From Chrysaora quinquecirrha (lineage: Eukaryota > Cnidaria > Scyphozoa > Semaeostomeae > Pelagiidae), in contig JACTAT010000057.1 in assembly GCA_014526335.1 (NCBI GenBank), forward strand, positions 1-64,000: a DNA stretch of 64,000 bases, in the 5' to 3' direction. The position numbers were made by a program, and so were the translations under genes. The notes under the pieces are model-generated. The model was not told the DNA's origin. It worked only from the letters and a program-made list of their open reading frames with translations, and did no database searches. This document shows positions 25,077-35,896 of this stretch, one piece after another; within the stretch, counting starts at the first letter, position 1; each line of letters starts with the position of its first letter.

Positions 25077-25609
25077 TACAGAAGAAGCAGTAAAAAGTTT
25101 AAGAAGCCGCATTAAAATAACTTGAAACAAAGAAAGTCTGGAATGAGCTTAGTACTGAAGATTTCTTAAGAAAAATCAAGCCTCGATTTTCTCATGGAAT
25201 TTTTTCTTATCAAAAGAAAGTGTTAAGAAAATGTTCTTATAAAACATGCTTTTGCAGTAAGTTGCGCTCGGAGCTTTCGTTATTTTGAACAGAAATTAGC
25301 ACAGTATGTTCTAATATTCATTGTTGATTTTCTCTGTTAATTGGTGTGTTTATTTACGATAAAGAAGTTTGCAGATGCGTGGGTTATTGGTATAAATCAA
25401 TAAATTGAAGTTTTGATATCTTTCGGCACAGCTTCATAAACTGTGTTGCCTCGTCCTTCTTCCTGGCAAAATGTTAAAAATAAATTGTTTATCTTGTTTA
25501 GTACTGTAGAAGTGAATGAGGGCCTTGACGAATAAATGTATCCACAAAAAGCATTGGAGTTGCTGGGGTTGCAGAAAAAGGTATGATTTTACAGGTAATA
25601 CAGTATGTA

Positions 25610-26130
25610 CACGCAGTTTTTTTTATAAGCAACTTCGCTCGGGCCTAGTTCAAAAAGTTGCTTATTTTTGGACCTGTTATGGCCACTTTTTAGTAGCAAA
25701 GTTGCTTAGTAGTTGCTTAATTTTTATTATATATTTTTTGCCCTGAGAATAGTAAAGAGGCTAGAAACTTTGGAGTTATCGCCCCCATAACGCTAGAACA
25801 CCTATTATACAGCAAAAAATACTATAAATAACATCAGTCTAGATTGTTAACATGTTATTGTTAACATACTGTATAGAGACTTTGTATTGAAAGTTAAATG
25901 GAGACCCCGAAATGCTTCACGTACTGAGTAACACTCCGTTGATATGCGAGTTTTTGGCGGCAAATGAATAGAAATAGCTTCTATGTTGATCAACCCTCGA
26001 TTGCTTGCAGTGATATAAATTATTTAATGTTGCTTAGGTTTTTTTCCTGTGGTACTATACGTTGCTTAAAGTTTTAGGCCTTCTATTTTTTGGTTGCTTA
26101 TAAGCGATTGCTTATAAAAGAAACTGCGTG
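25610..26130. mobile_element. AAGCAAC-type MITE, long variant C
   Basis: Ends CACGCAGTTTTTTTTATAAG and CTTATAAAAGAAACTGCGTG, TA flanks (25608-25609, 26131-26132). It has several internal GTTGCTTA words in its outer thirds and an unrelated centre. Confidence 0.85.
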
Positions 26131-26354
26131 TATCTTTCTTAAAAGTTTTATGATAAGAACGAATCTTAGCCTGCACCGAATTTTGGTTAGAGACACACTT
26201 CCCAAGCTTGCAAAATATTTCCTAGATCAAATTTTCTAAAAGTTATGTCCAACATTAACATAGGCTATATGGATTTTCTATACCGATTCGGGGAAAGCGT
26301 TGAAAAGTTAAAGAGTTCTGGTAAAGTTTACTTTTTTAGGGTAAAGTTGGGTTA

Positions 26355-26751
26355 CACGTTTTTTTTATAAGAAACCTGACTCAGGGCCTAGTTCTTAACG
26401 TTTCTTAATTTTTGGCCCAATTTTAGTTCTAAAAGTTTCTTAACAGTTTCCTTATTAAATGGAAATAAATTGCAGTAAAAACGACAAAAAAACCTTCTAT
26501 GGGATACAATATTGCTGACAGGTGCGAGAAAATGCACGGAATTAGCTACACTGGTGCGAGAAATCGCACGAGAACGCTTAAGAAATAATTACTGCCTCCA
26601 CAAATGTGAAATTAGTATGTTGGAAAACTGACTCAAGAATATCTAAAGTTTCTTAACTCTTTCTTCGTAGTTCTAAAAGTTTCTTAGCTTTTTGGGTGTC
26701 TAGTTCTAGTTCTGGGTTTCTTATAAACTGGTTTCTTATAAAAAATACGTG
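26355..26751. mobile_element. AAGAAAC-type MITE, copy D1
   Basis: Ends CACGTTTTTTTTATAAGAAA and TTTCTTATAAAAAATACGTG, TA flanks. Repeated GTTTCTTA words replace the GTTGCTTA of type A. Confidence 0.85.
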
Positions 26752-26998
26752 TACGCCAATTTGTCGGATAAGTTTTGGCTTTGCGGTAAACTCTTAGCTA
26801 CACCATATTATTGAAGTTGATTAAAGTAAGAAATTTGAGTACTCATGGCAAAAAATACAAGGAACCATGAGAAATAAAGAGAGCATTCTATTAAATGTTG
26901 CCGTTTTTTTTTTGCATTTGTTATTTTAAATTGGAAACTGTTGGTTCCAGTCCTGCCCGGCCGGATTGACAATTTAGAGAACTGGGACGAATCTTATA

Positions 26999-27363
26999 CA
27001 CTTTTTTCTAATAAGCAACCGCTCAATAAGCAACTAGGGCTGAACTGACCTCAACATTAAGCAACTTAAGGGCTCGATTGAATTACTGTAAGCAACTAAG
27101 AAGTCAAACAACCAAGCTTATACGCTTTCTTGTTGTTAGGAAATTGTTCGTTCTTATGTTTTGCATGTTGAAGTTCGTTAGCTAACGTTTATTCACTCAC
27201 TGTCTCCCAAAAGTAGTTTTGCAGGCCTAACAGTTGACGATTTTGACCGGCGAAGTCAGGGGTGGCTGTTAGGTACAAATGATGTTAAGCAACTTCTAAG
27301 CAACTTTGAGGGCTGAAATGTCTAAAATTAAACAAAAGTCCAGTTGCTTGTTAAAAAAAAGGG
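26999..27363. mobile_element. AAGCAAC-type MITE, copy A2
   Basis: Reverse orientation relative to A1. TA flanks. The right terminus is slightly degraded (AAAAAAAAGGG). Confidence 0.85.
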
Positions 27364-27482
27364 TACTGAAGCTAGGTAGTTTGCATGACAAGTGCAATTT
27401 CGCAAAAACATTGAGGCTGAAATTGCTTTAAAAATGAGAAATAAGAACAACTGAGAACGCTTAGGGGTGACATTATAAAATA

Positions 27483-27882
27483 CACGTTTTTTTTATAAGG
27501 AACCACTTTATAAGGAACCTACATGTAGAAGGCCCGAAAATTTAAAGAACTTATACTACTAAAGAGAAAATCACTAAGGAACTTTTCATTGTTGAATATT
27601 TTTATCACCGCAAACAATCAAGAATTAGAAAGCCCGTTCCATTCATTTGCAGTCGAAAATCACATAAACTGTACTTTACGCATGTATCAAATGTTTCCTT
27701 GAGTAGTCTCGAGCTTTGCTTACATGCAAATGTCTCTGTACAGTAGTCATTAAACTGTATGTGCAGTTAAAATTAAGGAACTATTAAGCAACTTTTGAAA
27801 GTACAATCGTCTTAAATGCGGTCAAAAAATAAAGAACTTTAAGAACTAGGCCCTGAGCTAGGTTCTTTATAAAAAAAGCGTG
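27483..27882. mobile_element. AAGGAAC-type MITE, type E
   Basis: Ends CACGTTTTTTTTATAAGGAA and TTCTTTATAAAAAAAGCGTG, TA flanks. Internal words are AAGGAAC, followed by mixed AAGAAC forms at the right side. Confidence 0.8.
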
Positions 27883-28156
27883 TAAGATGGACAAAAATCT
27901 ATGACAAAAAAAAATCTATGACAAAAAGAAAAAGATATACAACTGAGAACAAATCTAAAAGTTTTTATGCTAAATAGGATACCAAATTGAGAATATAGTG
28001 GCTTGGGCTAAATTTCCTAACTTTGTTTTAAAAGAGCGAATCTTAGAATATGGGGTGCAGGTCCCTATTTACTGTAAGGAGGATTAAAGTGCAATGATCC
28101 CCTGTCAGAACTCAACTTTTGGACCCCTTTGGGCATAGAGTCCTTTTATTTCAATA

Positions 28157-28763
28157 CACTCTTTTTTATAAGAACAATTTTATAAGAACACGAGCCTGAA
28201 TTTGGCCCAGATTTTAAGAACAAATTAAGAAGCTAAGGCTGGCCTTTTCAAAACCCTAAGAATATCAGCCAAATATGTAAGTAAACTTTTTTTTTCAATA
28301 AGCAGCTTGACTTTGGTCCAGCCCTCAAGAGTTGCTTAACATATCTAGGATTTCAGCCGTCACAGAATGTCCGGTACCCCCTAAAACCTCTTATTTTGGC
28401 TCTTTTCTGGCTTCTCAATGTAACTGACAAGTTTGCAAGGATGTACAGTATAAAGAAAGCTATTTCACCAGAAATTTTAGCACAATCTCAGCCCTGGTTG
28501 CTTATTGAACAGTTGCTTATCAAAAAAAAGAGTGTAAGACAGTCAGATTGAATGTTAAAAGCAAGCAAACAAAGAAAGAGACAAGAATGCTGCATTTTCA
28601 CCCGCACCTAGCACCATCCCAGGCATTCATTGAAAAGTATAGATATCTAAGTAACCAAGGAATTAAGAACAGATTAAGAACATTTCAGGCTAAAAAAAGA
28701 ACGGCAAAAATTTAAGAACAGCCTGCCTCAATCAAAATTTCCTGGTTCTTATATAAAAAAGTG
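28157..28763. mobile_element. AAGAAC-type MITE B2, interrupted
   Basis: Starts CACTCTTTTTTATAAGAACA and ends GTTCTTATATAAAAAAGTG, TA flanks. It is split by the 251-bp element at 28284-28534. Joining the halves restores the order seen in intact B3 at 30953-31280. Confidence 0.85.
28284..28534. mobile_element. short AAGCAAC-type MITE nested in B2
   Basis: Shares its subfamily with 62663-62914 (CCAGCCCTCA, AGTTGCTTAAC, GTTGCTTATTGAACAGTTGC). It lies between two TA dinucleotides at the point where B3 has a single TA (AAATATGTAAGTACGACAG). Confidence 0.85.
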
Positions 28764-29149
28764 TATTGGAGGATTTCCTAATTTTAGGCCAGCCTTAGAA
28801 TAAGTTATATTTTATTGTAAAGTCATCTACTGATCAGTTTGAGGAATCACATCTTTAGTGAATTAAGTGTAGGTTTTTAACGGTTTTATAGAGGATTTTT
28901 CACTTAACTGCTGAATTCGTAGAATTCATTTTACTGTCGCTTCTTTTACGTCCAATTAGGATACAAGAAAACGCGAAATAAGACATTGTATTTATTGACT
29001 GTTAATTCTCTTGTGTATTGCTGCCTTTTCGGTCATTAAAAGGTTATTATACTCAAAGGTGCCTTTGATAAGAATCGGAGGAAATGGGGGCCCTGGAGTT
29101 TCAATGGTTTTTTCGTGCTTGATCGATAGATTTTTTGCTGGGGTTTCGT

Positions 29150-29908
29150 ACCAACCACAATATACTTCCAACCACAGTATTAGAAACCAAGATTTTTTTC
29201 AGTGTCCAAAGTTTCTTAATTTTTGGAGAATTTTGGTACTGAAAGTTTCTGCACAGTTTCTTAGAAATCAACATGTTTTAATTGCCAAAACTGGTAATTG
29301 ACACTTACATTTGACAAACAGAACAAGCAATATAATTGACGTTCACATGAGCTGTTTTTTTGTAAAAGTAGACACATGTAACAAAATTTCGTTTCTCGAT
29401 GATATATTTCTAATTCTAAAGATTGTTGAGACCTGTGAGTTGAGATTCTTATAATTTTGGGTCGAGTACACTTTTTTAATAAGCAACCGCTCAATAAGCA
29501 ACTTGGGCTGAACTGACCTTAACATTAAGCAACTTGAGGGCTCAATTGAATTCTGTAAGCAACTAAGAAGTCAAACAACCAAGCTTATACGCTTTCTTGT
29601 TGTTAGGACATTGTTTGAAGTTCTTGAGCTAACGTTTTTCCACTTACTGTCTCCCAAAAGTCGTGTTATAGGCCTAACAGTTGACGATTTTAACCCGCAA
29701 AGTCATAGGTGGTTGTTAGGTAAAAAAGGTTAAGCAACTTTTAAGCAACTTTGAGGGCTAAAATGTCTAAAATTTTAAGCAACTTTGAGGGCTGGACGCA
29801 AGTCAAGTTGCTTATTAAAGAAAAAGTGTGTACTGAAAGTTTCTTAAACCAATATTGACCTCACTACTGAGTTTCTTATACACGAGTTCTTAAATAAAAA
29901 AGAGTGTA
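29150..29908. mobile_element. AAGAAAC-type MITE D3, degraded, with A3 inside
   Basis: The left part (29187-29260) resembles D1 with CCAAAGTTTCTTAATTTTTGG. After the A3 insertion the right part ends GAGTTTCTTATACACGAGTT and an AAAAAAGAGTGTA-like terminus. The left terminus is not sharply defined. Confidence 0.5.
29469..29830. mobile_element. AAGCAAC-type MITE, copy A3
   Basis: Left end CACTTTTTTAATAAGCAACC, right end GTTGCTTATTAAAGAAAAAG followed by TGTG, TA flanks. Reverse orientation. Confidence 0.85.
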
Positions 29909-29935
29909 ACCAAAAATACCACCATACTAGTGCTT

Positions 29936-30062
29936 AAAAAAATACGACCACATCAATAACTCGCCACATCAAGCATAATAATCCACCACAGTAGTGCGTA
30001 TCCATCACAGTACGCAAGAAGTACCACCACAGTTGTTCGTATCCACCACAGTATTGCGTATA
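29936..30062. repeat. short minisatellite of CCACCACAGTAGTGCGTAT
   Basis: Five or so degenerate ~22-bp units centred on CCACAGTA-TGCGTA. Confidence 0.7.
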
Positions 30063-30952
30063 GATTCGCTAGCGTGAATCCATTGAATAAGTATTTGAAA
30101 TACTTTGGTTTTCACATGATCTGCACAAAAATTTTGTGAGTAAGAAATCCTAAAAGGAAACGACAAAATAACCACAATAAAAGATACGAGAATTTGCCTC
30201 TGGATCTAGTTACTCCACACACATCATATTAATCCGTGTCGGATTTTCTATTATTTGGAAATGAAATTCTATTATGTGAATATTTCTGTAAAGTATCTGT
30301 GTTGGTTTTTGTAGATCATGTTGAAGCGAACCAGTCTAGAACATTTAAATGCTGTCAGGAACACGTTAAACTAAATTGATAAAAATAGGAAAGCAGCATA
30401 AGAGGATAGGAGGGTAAGCGAATTTCGTGAGTAAATTTCGATTGAGATTATTCTTAATTTTTCTCCAGGTTTTAAGGTTAAAATTTTCCTAATCCTTTCT
30501 TAGATTCTTTCATTGTTTAGATAATGCTATTTTCAAATATACATTCGCCCAAAATATACCTAAGTCTGTTTTCGAAGAATACGCGGCAAGAAAGTTGTGA
30601 ATAAAATGTTGCAATACTTTCGTGATATCAAATGCAGTTGCTTGATGCTGATATCGAATTTAATATTTCCTGGCTTTCTCCTTCTCTCAGTCTATTCTAC
30701 AGGCCAATCTCAATGTGCTGTTAAAGTCCATATTGTCACTAAAAAAAATTCTTGAAACTTCATCAGCAAATGAAAAAAATATATCTATTTTGTACAATAA
30801 ACTTTGGTCCATCTATCAAAGCAGGGTTTTAGGCTTTGGCCCTTTGAACGTTCTAAAAGTTCCTCAGAGTTTCTTAATTTCCAAGGAGTCGCTCACTTGT
30901 GTTTGCTTGACATATAGGGAAACGATGAGTAATAGGAGTAGGACTTGAAGTA
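30063..30952. other. no gene seen
   Basis: AT-rich; a 77-codon frame at 30715-30948 lacks motifs. Confidence 0.4.
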
Positions 30953-31280
30953 CACTCTTCTTTTTATAAGAACAATTTTATAAGAACACGAGCCTTGATT
31001 TTGCCCAGATTTTAAGAACAAAATAAGAACAAGCTGAGGCTGGCCTTTTAACAGCCCTGAGAATATCAGCTAAATATGTAAGTACGACAGTCAGACTGAA
31101 CGTAAAAAGCAAGCAAACCACCAATCTACTACCACCCAAGACATTAATTGAAAAGTATAGATATCTAAGTAACCAAGGAATTAAGAACAGATTAAGAACA
31201 TTTCATTCTCCAAAACGGCAAAATTTTAAGAACAGCCAGCCTCGATCAAAATGTCCTGGTTCTTATAAATAAAAAGAGTG
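30953..31280. mobile_element. AAGAAC-type MITE, intact copy B3
   Basis: Ends CACTCTTCTTTTTATAAGAA and TTCTTATAAATAAAAAGAGT-G, TA flanks. About eight AAGAAC words, nearly all in one orientation except the terminal one. Serves as the empty-site reference for B2. Confidence 0.85.
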
Positions 31281-31358
31281 TATGTCTAGTTGCCTCACCT
31301 CCTGATTGGAAAAGTGTTGTCTTGAATAAATTCGTTTTCCTTTTGCCTTTGTGAACTA

Positions 31359-31713
31359 CACTCTTTTTTTTAAAAAGAACCATGAAATTTTGATCGAGGT
31401 TGGCTGTTCTTAAGTTTTTGCCTTTTTAAAGCCTGGAATGTTCTTAATCTGTTCTTATTTCCTCGGTTACTTAGACAGTAATATTTTTCAGTGCATGTCT
31501 GGTACTACAGGTTTGTGTAAAAATGCTGAATGCTTAACTAATTTTCTGTTCGCTTGCTTTGTATAGTCAGCCTGACTGCCTTACTTTCATATTAGGCTGA
31601 TCTTCTTACGGATTATAAATAGGCTACCCTCAGCTTGTTCTTACTGTTCTGACAAGCTGCGCAAAATCCAGGCTCGTGTTCCTGTGAAATTGTTCTTATA
31701 AAAAGTGAATGTG
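31359..31713. mobile_element. AAGAAC-type MITE, copy B4 (reverse)
   Basis: Starts CACTCTTTTTTTTAAAAAGA and continues as the reverse complement of B3. The right terminus is degraded (TTCTTATAAAAAGTGAATG). Confidence 0.75.
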
Positions 31714-32334
31714 CGTAGTAAAGTAAAACCTATTGCAGATAATGGAAACCAAGAAAACTGTGAAGTGTAGAAAGAGACAACACGTTGAAAACTATATACA
31801 AAACCTCATGAAATATATACAAAACATCTAACTAAGAATAACATCGTAATAATCGTGAGTGAACATGAACGTTAACGTGAGAGCGAACGTAGAAAGCGAA
31901 TACAAGACGAATACAAACGAATAAATCTAAAAGCTAAGCTACACAATTATAAGGAAACAGGAAAACGTGACTAGTGTCCAGACTTCTAAGATTACTAGGG
32001 TCCAGACCTCCGTACTTGTCAAAAACTCTAGCTCTTTGTTGTTCTAGCCTTTTTTTAGCTATTAAGGGATGATCGAGATAACTGAAGAGTCAGAGTTAAC
32101 ACTTGGTTGATGGACGAGCTTTTATTACATTGAAATTTGAGAAACTTAGAAAATATTTGCATCTCAAACGTTTTATAAGTCTAAAGCTTGTTCTAAATTT
32201 CCTAAATTGTCCAGCATTAAATGAGAGAATTACTGAGTCGTAGTTTTCGCTGGCTTCACCTTATTTCTTTTTAGATCATCCCAAAAACAATTGTCGTTGC
32301 TGTTGTTGACGGCGGCAACTCAGACTTTCTAGTA
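31714..32334. other. no gene seen
   Basis: AT-rich, no supported gene. Confidence 0.4.
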
Positions 32335-32708
32335 CACACTTTTTTTTGATAAGCAACTTGACTTTCGTCCAGCCCTCAAAGTTACTTAAAATTTTAGACA
32401 TTCAGCCCTCAAAGTTGCTTAAAAGTTGCTTAACCTTTTTTGCCTAACAACCACCCCTGAATTTGCAGGTCAAAATCGTCAACTATTAGGCCTATAACAC
32501 GACTTTTGGGAGACAGTAAGTGGAAAAACGTTAGCTAAAGAACTTCAACATGCAAAACAAACAATGTCCTAACAACAAGAAAGCGTATAAGCTTGGTTGT
32601 TTGACTTCTTAGTTGTTTACAGAATTCAATTGAGCCCTCAAATTGCTTAATGTTAAGGTCAGTTCAGCCCTAGTTGCTTATTGAGTGTTTTCTTATTAAA
32701 AAAAAGTG
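32335..32708. mobile_element. AAGCAAC-type MITE, copy A4
   Basis: Starts CACACTTTTTTTTGATAAGC, ends TTCTTATTAAAAAAAAGTG, TA flanks. Same orientation as A1. Confidence 0.85.
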
Positions 32709-32956
32709 TATTTATATTTAAAGTTCAATGGGCAGTGCGCATGGAGGCTTGGAGCGAATTTAATGGCTTGCAGTGAGTCTAGAAACTTTGCTGAAAGTTT
32801 GGCTGTGACCCTGCTCCTAGTCTTTTTCCGACGAACTATTAAAGTTTCTCCTCCAAAGACTAGGACATGGTCCCAAAACAACTGTCTGCGCTCCTGTGCA
32901 GCGAACAGAATTGACAGAAAGAGATGGGAGGAAGTCTAAATTAAACACTGTAGTAT

Positions 32957-33744
32957 CACCCCGTACAACGTGTGTGCAGTAGTGTGGGGGATGTGCAGTA
33001 GTGTGGGGGATATTCAGTAGTGTGGAGGGATATCATGAGTTGCACGGGGAGGCATCTCTGAGTAGTGTGGGGGATGTTCAGTAGTGCGGAGGGATATCTC
33101 TGAGTAGCGCGGGGGATGTTCAGTAGTGTGGAGGGATACCATGAGTAGTGCGGAGGGATATCATGATGCTTTCGGGGAGGCATCATCAGTAGTGTGGGGG
33201 ATGTTCAGTAGTGCGGGGGGATACCATGAGTACCGTGGAGGGATATCATGATGCTTCCGGGGAGGCATCTCTGAGTAGTGTGGGGGATGTTCAGTAGTGT
33301 GGGGGATTATCTCTAAGTAGCGCGGGGGATGTTCAGTAGTGTGGAGGGATACCATGAGTAGCGCGGAGGGATATCATGATGCTTCCGGGGAGGCATCATC
33401 AGTTGTGTGGGGGATGTTCAGTAGTGCGGGGGGATATCATGAGTACCGTGGAGGGATATCATGATGCTTCCGGGGAGGCATCTCTGAGTAGTGTGGGGGA
33501 TGTTCAGTAGTGCGGAGGGATATCTCTAAGTAGCGCGGGGGATGTTCAGTAGTGTGGAGGGATATCATGAGTAGCGCGGAGGGATATCTTTCAGTAGTGT
33601 GGGCCATTTGCATGATGATCATGTTAATCACGCTTAATCAGGTTGAGAAACAGTGTTAAAAGACGGGGGCTCAGCAACACGCGTTTTGCAAGACCTGAGA
33701 AATCGAGCGATTCCTTCATAATGTGACAATTTTGTTGAACCGAA
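32957..33744. repeat. left inverted arm of foldback-like element
   Basis: After the 22-bp terminus, units follow in three classes. X is 19 bp (AGTAGTGTGGGGGATGTTC). Y is about 22 bp (core GGAGGGATATCATG). Z is 22-23 bp (core CGGGGAGGCATC). By hand the order is XXYZ, XYXYYZ, XYYZ, XYXYYZ, XYYZ, XYXYY, then about 150 bp of non-repetitive inner arm. The ten-unit phrase XYXYYZ-XYYZ (about 213 bp) is a higher-order repeat. Open frames here are by-products. Confidence 0.9.
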
Positions 33745-34325
33745 ATGCAATTGAGCATACTGGAAAGGAATTTTTCTTCAATTTCGCTTGCTGATTTGAA
33801 TACCTGGCAACAATATGTAAATGCCACGATATTTTTCTAAGAAAATCTATTTCTAAACTTGCAGTTTTCTCTCTCTCGCTATCGTACTTGTTGTGCTATA
33901 CACATTTTCATTTCCTGTTCGAAAACGGTCGTCAGAACAATCGAGAAGCAATTTACTAAACTCCAAATTTAAGCTTTCCTTCTTTACTCGAATGTAATTT
34001 GACTTGATAATCAAAGAGATTCGCTTTTGTGCAAAGTAGCTATTCATCTGGAAAGAAAATAAGTACTTCTCTGACAATGGTTGCTTTAATGTGCATATCA
34101 TAACGCAACTCACGCGTTTCGGTATTTAAAGTTAAAATCCCTTTCTCGCAGTCTAAGACAGGGATGAAATGAAACAAAACTATTTTAGAAAGCCGTTTTT
34201 TTCAGGTTTCTTACGGGGTTTGGAAAAATGTTGAAACTCCCAGAATAGTAGCTTTAACTCCAAGTCCCTCTATGACACACACGGTCACTATATCGTGCCT
34301 TACTGACTTTGCGTGACCATAATCG

Positions 34326-34558
34326 TTGTCTAGAAAATATATACTTCCTACCAACAAAGGTTGCTTTAATAATAGCTATTCAATAATAAGCCCACCTAGC
34401 CTGAAAAAGTACAGCCCCTTCAAAGTTCATTTCAGTTTCAGTCGCAGTTCGAGCAAGATTTCTTTGACAATGTCTTCGTTTACTAGTCCGATTCAAGGTT
34501 TTAGAAGAATTCTAGAAACTGGAAATACGGAAGAAATAGAAAGGAACTGAGTGAGTCG
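34326..34558 (+). promoter_or_regulatory. leader with upstream ORF of the zinc-finger gene
   Basis: An ATG frame here (with an internal ATG at 34470) ends in TGA at 34548-34550, eight bases before the zinc-finger ATG at 34559. If transcribed, this short uORF could limit translation or require reinitiation. A GTGAGT at 34551 also resembles a splice donor, so an alternative first exon is possible. Neither use is demonstrated. Confidence 0.3.
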
Positions 34559-35470
34559 TTGATGCCAACAATACCGAAGCCTTTCAATATTCCACAGCAA
34601 AAACAACCACTTTCGCAAGATTTGGAATACAGTTATGAAGATGCTCAGCAAGTGTACGACAGTGATTTCAATGCTGCAGCAAGCAACTCGTATTCAAGTC
34701 TTCATCGTACTAGCGCTGGAAGCTCCTCCACAGCAACACAGTCGTCGTTATTACCCCTCCATTTCCCGCAAGACAATTCGGTCAAAGGAAAAGCAACTTC
34801 AGAAAACGATATTTTGAAGAAATACAATTGTCCAGAGGAAAATTGTAAAGCCGCGTTTTTCAGAAAAGACCGTTTGGACCGACACATCGCTACCATACAC
34901 CGTGGAATAAAGATCGCCTGTCCTCATGATGGTTGCGAAAAGCTGTACAGAGACAAATGGGACCTACAACGTCATATTGCTGGACAGCACGAGGGTATGG
35001 AATTCAAATGTAGTTTTCCTGGTTGCAAGAAAGCTTATAAGCATAAGCGAAGTCTCACCTTGCACAAGTTCCAGTGTCATGAAGAGGAATTGGAAGGAAA
35101 TCAAGCATCTTTCATTTGCTCTGTACCCAGTTGCGAAAAAAGATTTAGCCAGTCACATCTTTTGGAAGGTCACATGACATTGCATGATGGGGGAAAAAAG
35201 CACAAGTGCAAAATATGCAAAAAGGAATTTGGCTATGTGCATAACTTAAGAAGGCACGAAAAGAAAGGATGCAGCTCGGCAAGTGTTGCAGCAAAGTCTT
35301 TTTTATGTTCTGAAGGAAATTGTGATGCTGGGTTTTCCGATATCAGGAGTCTAAGAAGACATATTCAGACAGTTCATGAAAAAAGAAGATTTGAATGCAG
35401 AATTTGCAAAGCCAAGTTCTCGTATTCATCGGGTCTTAGTAGACATAAACTGACTTGTACAAGTCAGTAA
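34559..35470 (+). CDS. seven-finger C2H2 zinc-finger protein, TFIIIA-like
   Basis: An intact 303-residue single-exon ORF. Residues 1-90 form a low-complexity Ser/Gln-rich N-terminus. Seven C2H2 fingers follow from about residue 95 to the C-terminus. Fingers 1-4 and 6 have the Cx4C spacing of TFIIIA/Zic types (for example CPEENCKAAFFRKDRL then HIATIH). Fingers 5 and 7 have Cx2C spacing and end in a Cys (HEKKGC, HKLTC), so they are C2HC. Linkers such as HRGIKIAC and HEGMEFKC are TFIIIA-like, not TGEKP. Expected to be a nuclear DNA- or RNA-binding protein. TFIIIA itself has nine fingers, so this is a shorter relative. It is the only intact gene in the loop of a foldback-like element and has no frameshift, which suggests selection or youth. 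Targets are unknown. Confidence 0.85.
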   Translation: MMPTIPKPFNIPQQKQPLSQDLEYSYEDAQQVYDSDFNAAASNSYSSLHRTSAGSSSTATQSSLLPLHFPQDNSVKGKATSENDILKKYNCPEENCKAAFFRKDRLDRHIATIHRGIKIACPHDGCEKLYRDKWDLQRHIAGQHEGMEFKCSFPGCKKAYKHKRSLTLHKFQCHEEELEGNQASFICSVPSCEKRFSQSHLLEGHMTLHDGGKKHKCKICKKEFGYVHNLRRHEKKGCSSASVAAKSFLCSEGNCDAGFSDIRSLRRHIQTVHEKRRFECRICKAKFSYSSGLSRHKLTCTSQ

Positions 35471-35896
35471 CTATGCTAGTATTTCCTTCTTTATTATTTA
35501 TTTTCTTATTTAGCCTACTGATGTTCGTTGTATTTTATTACATTATGTTATGTTAAGTTTTGATATGGTTATATACAACTTATCGGAGTTGAAAGTCGCA
35601 TTCTTATGAAACGTTCAAGCGATTCTAAACTGAGATTAAATTGATAATCCGCTGATTACACACTATTTTTTAAAAGAATTCAGTCCATAAGAACATCGAG
35701 GCGCAAAATGGCTAAAATTTTAGAATTATTTAAGTAAGCATAATGCAAGGCTCAAGCTTCACAAACACAATTTCTTTATTTCCTGCGTTTTATGCAAGGC
35801 GCAAAAGTTGATTGTCGCGTTGTATATGTTTAACAATACACAGACTACATTGGTACAATAAGATTGACGGAGTTGAAATAGTGCTACGAAATGCAG
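35471..35896. other. 3' flank of zinc-finger gene inside loop
   Basis: AT-rich. An ATTAAA near 35635 could serve as a polyadenylation signal. Nothing else recognised. Confidence 0.35.

Noticed and set aside
33853..34113. 86-codon minus-strand ORF in the foldback loop
   Set aside because: No motif or homology recognised; not enough to call a second cargo gene or a transposase.
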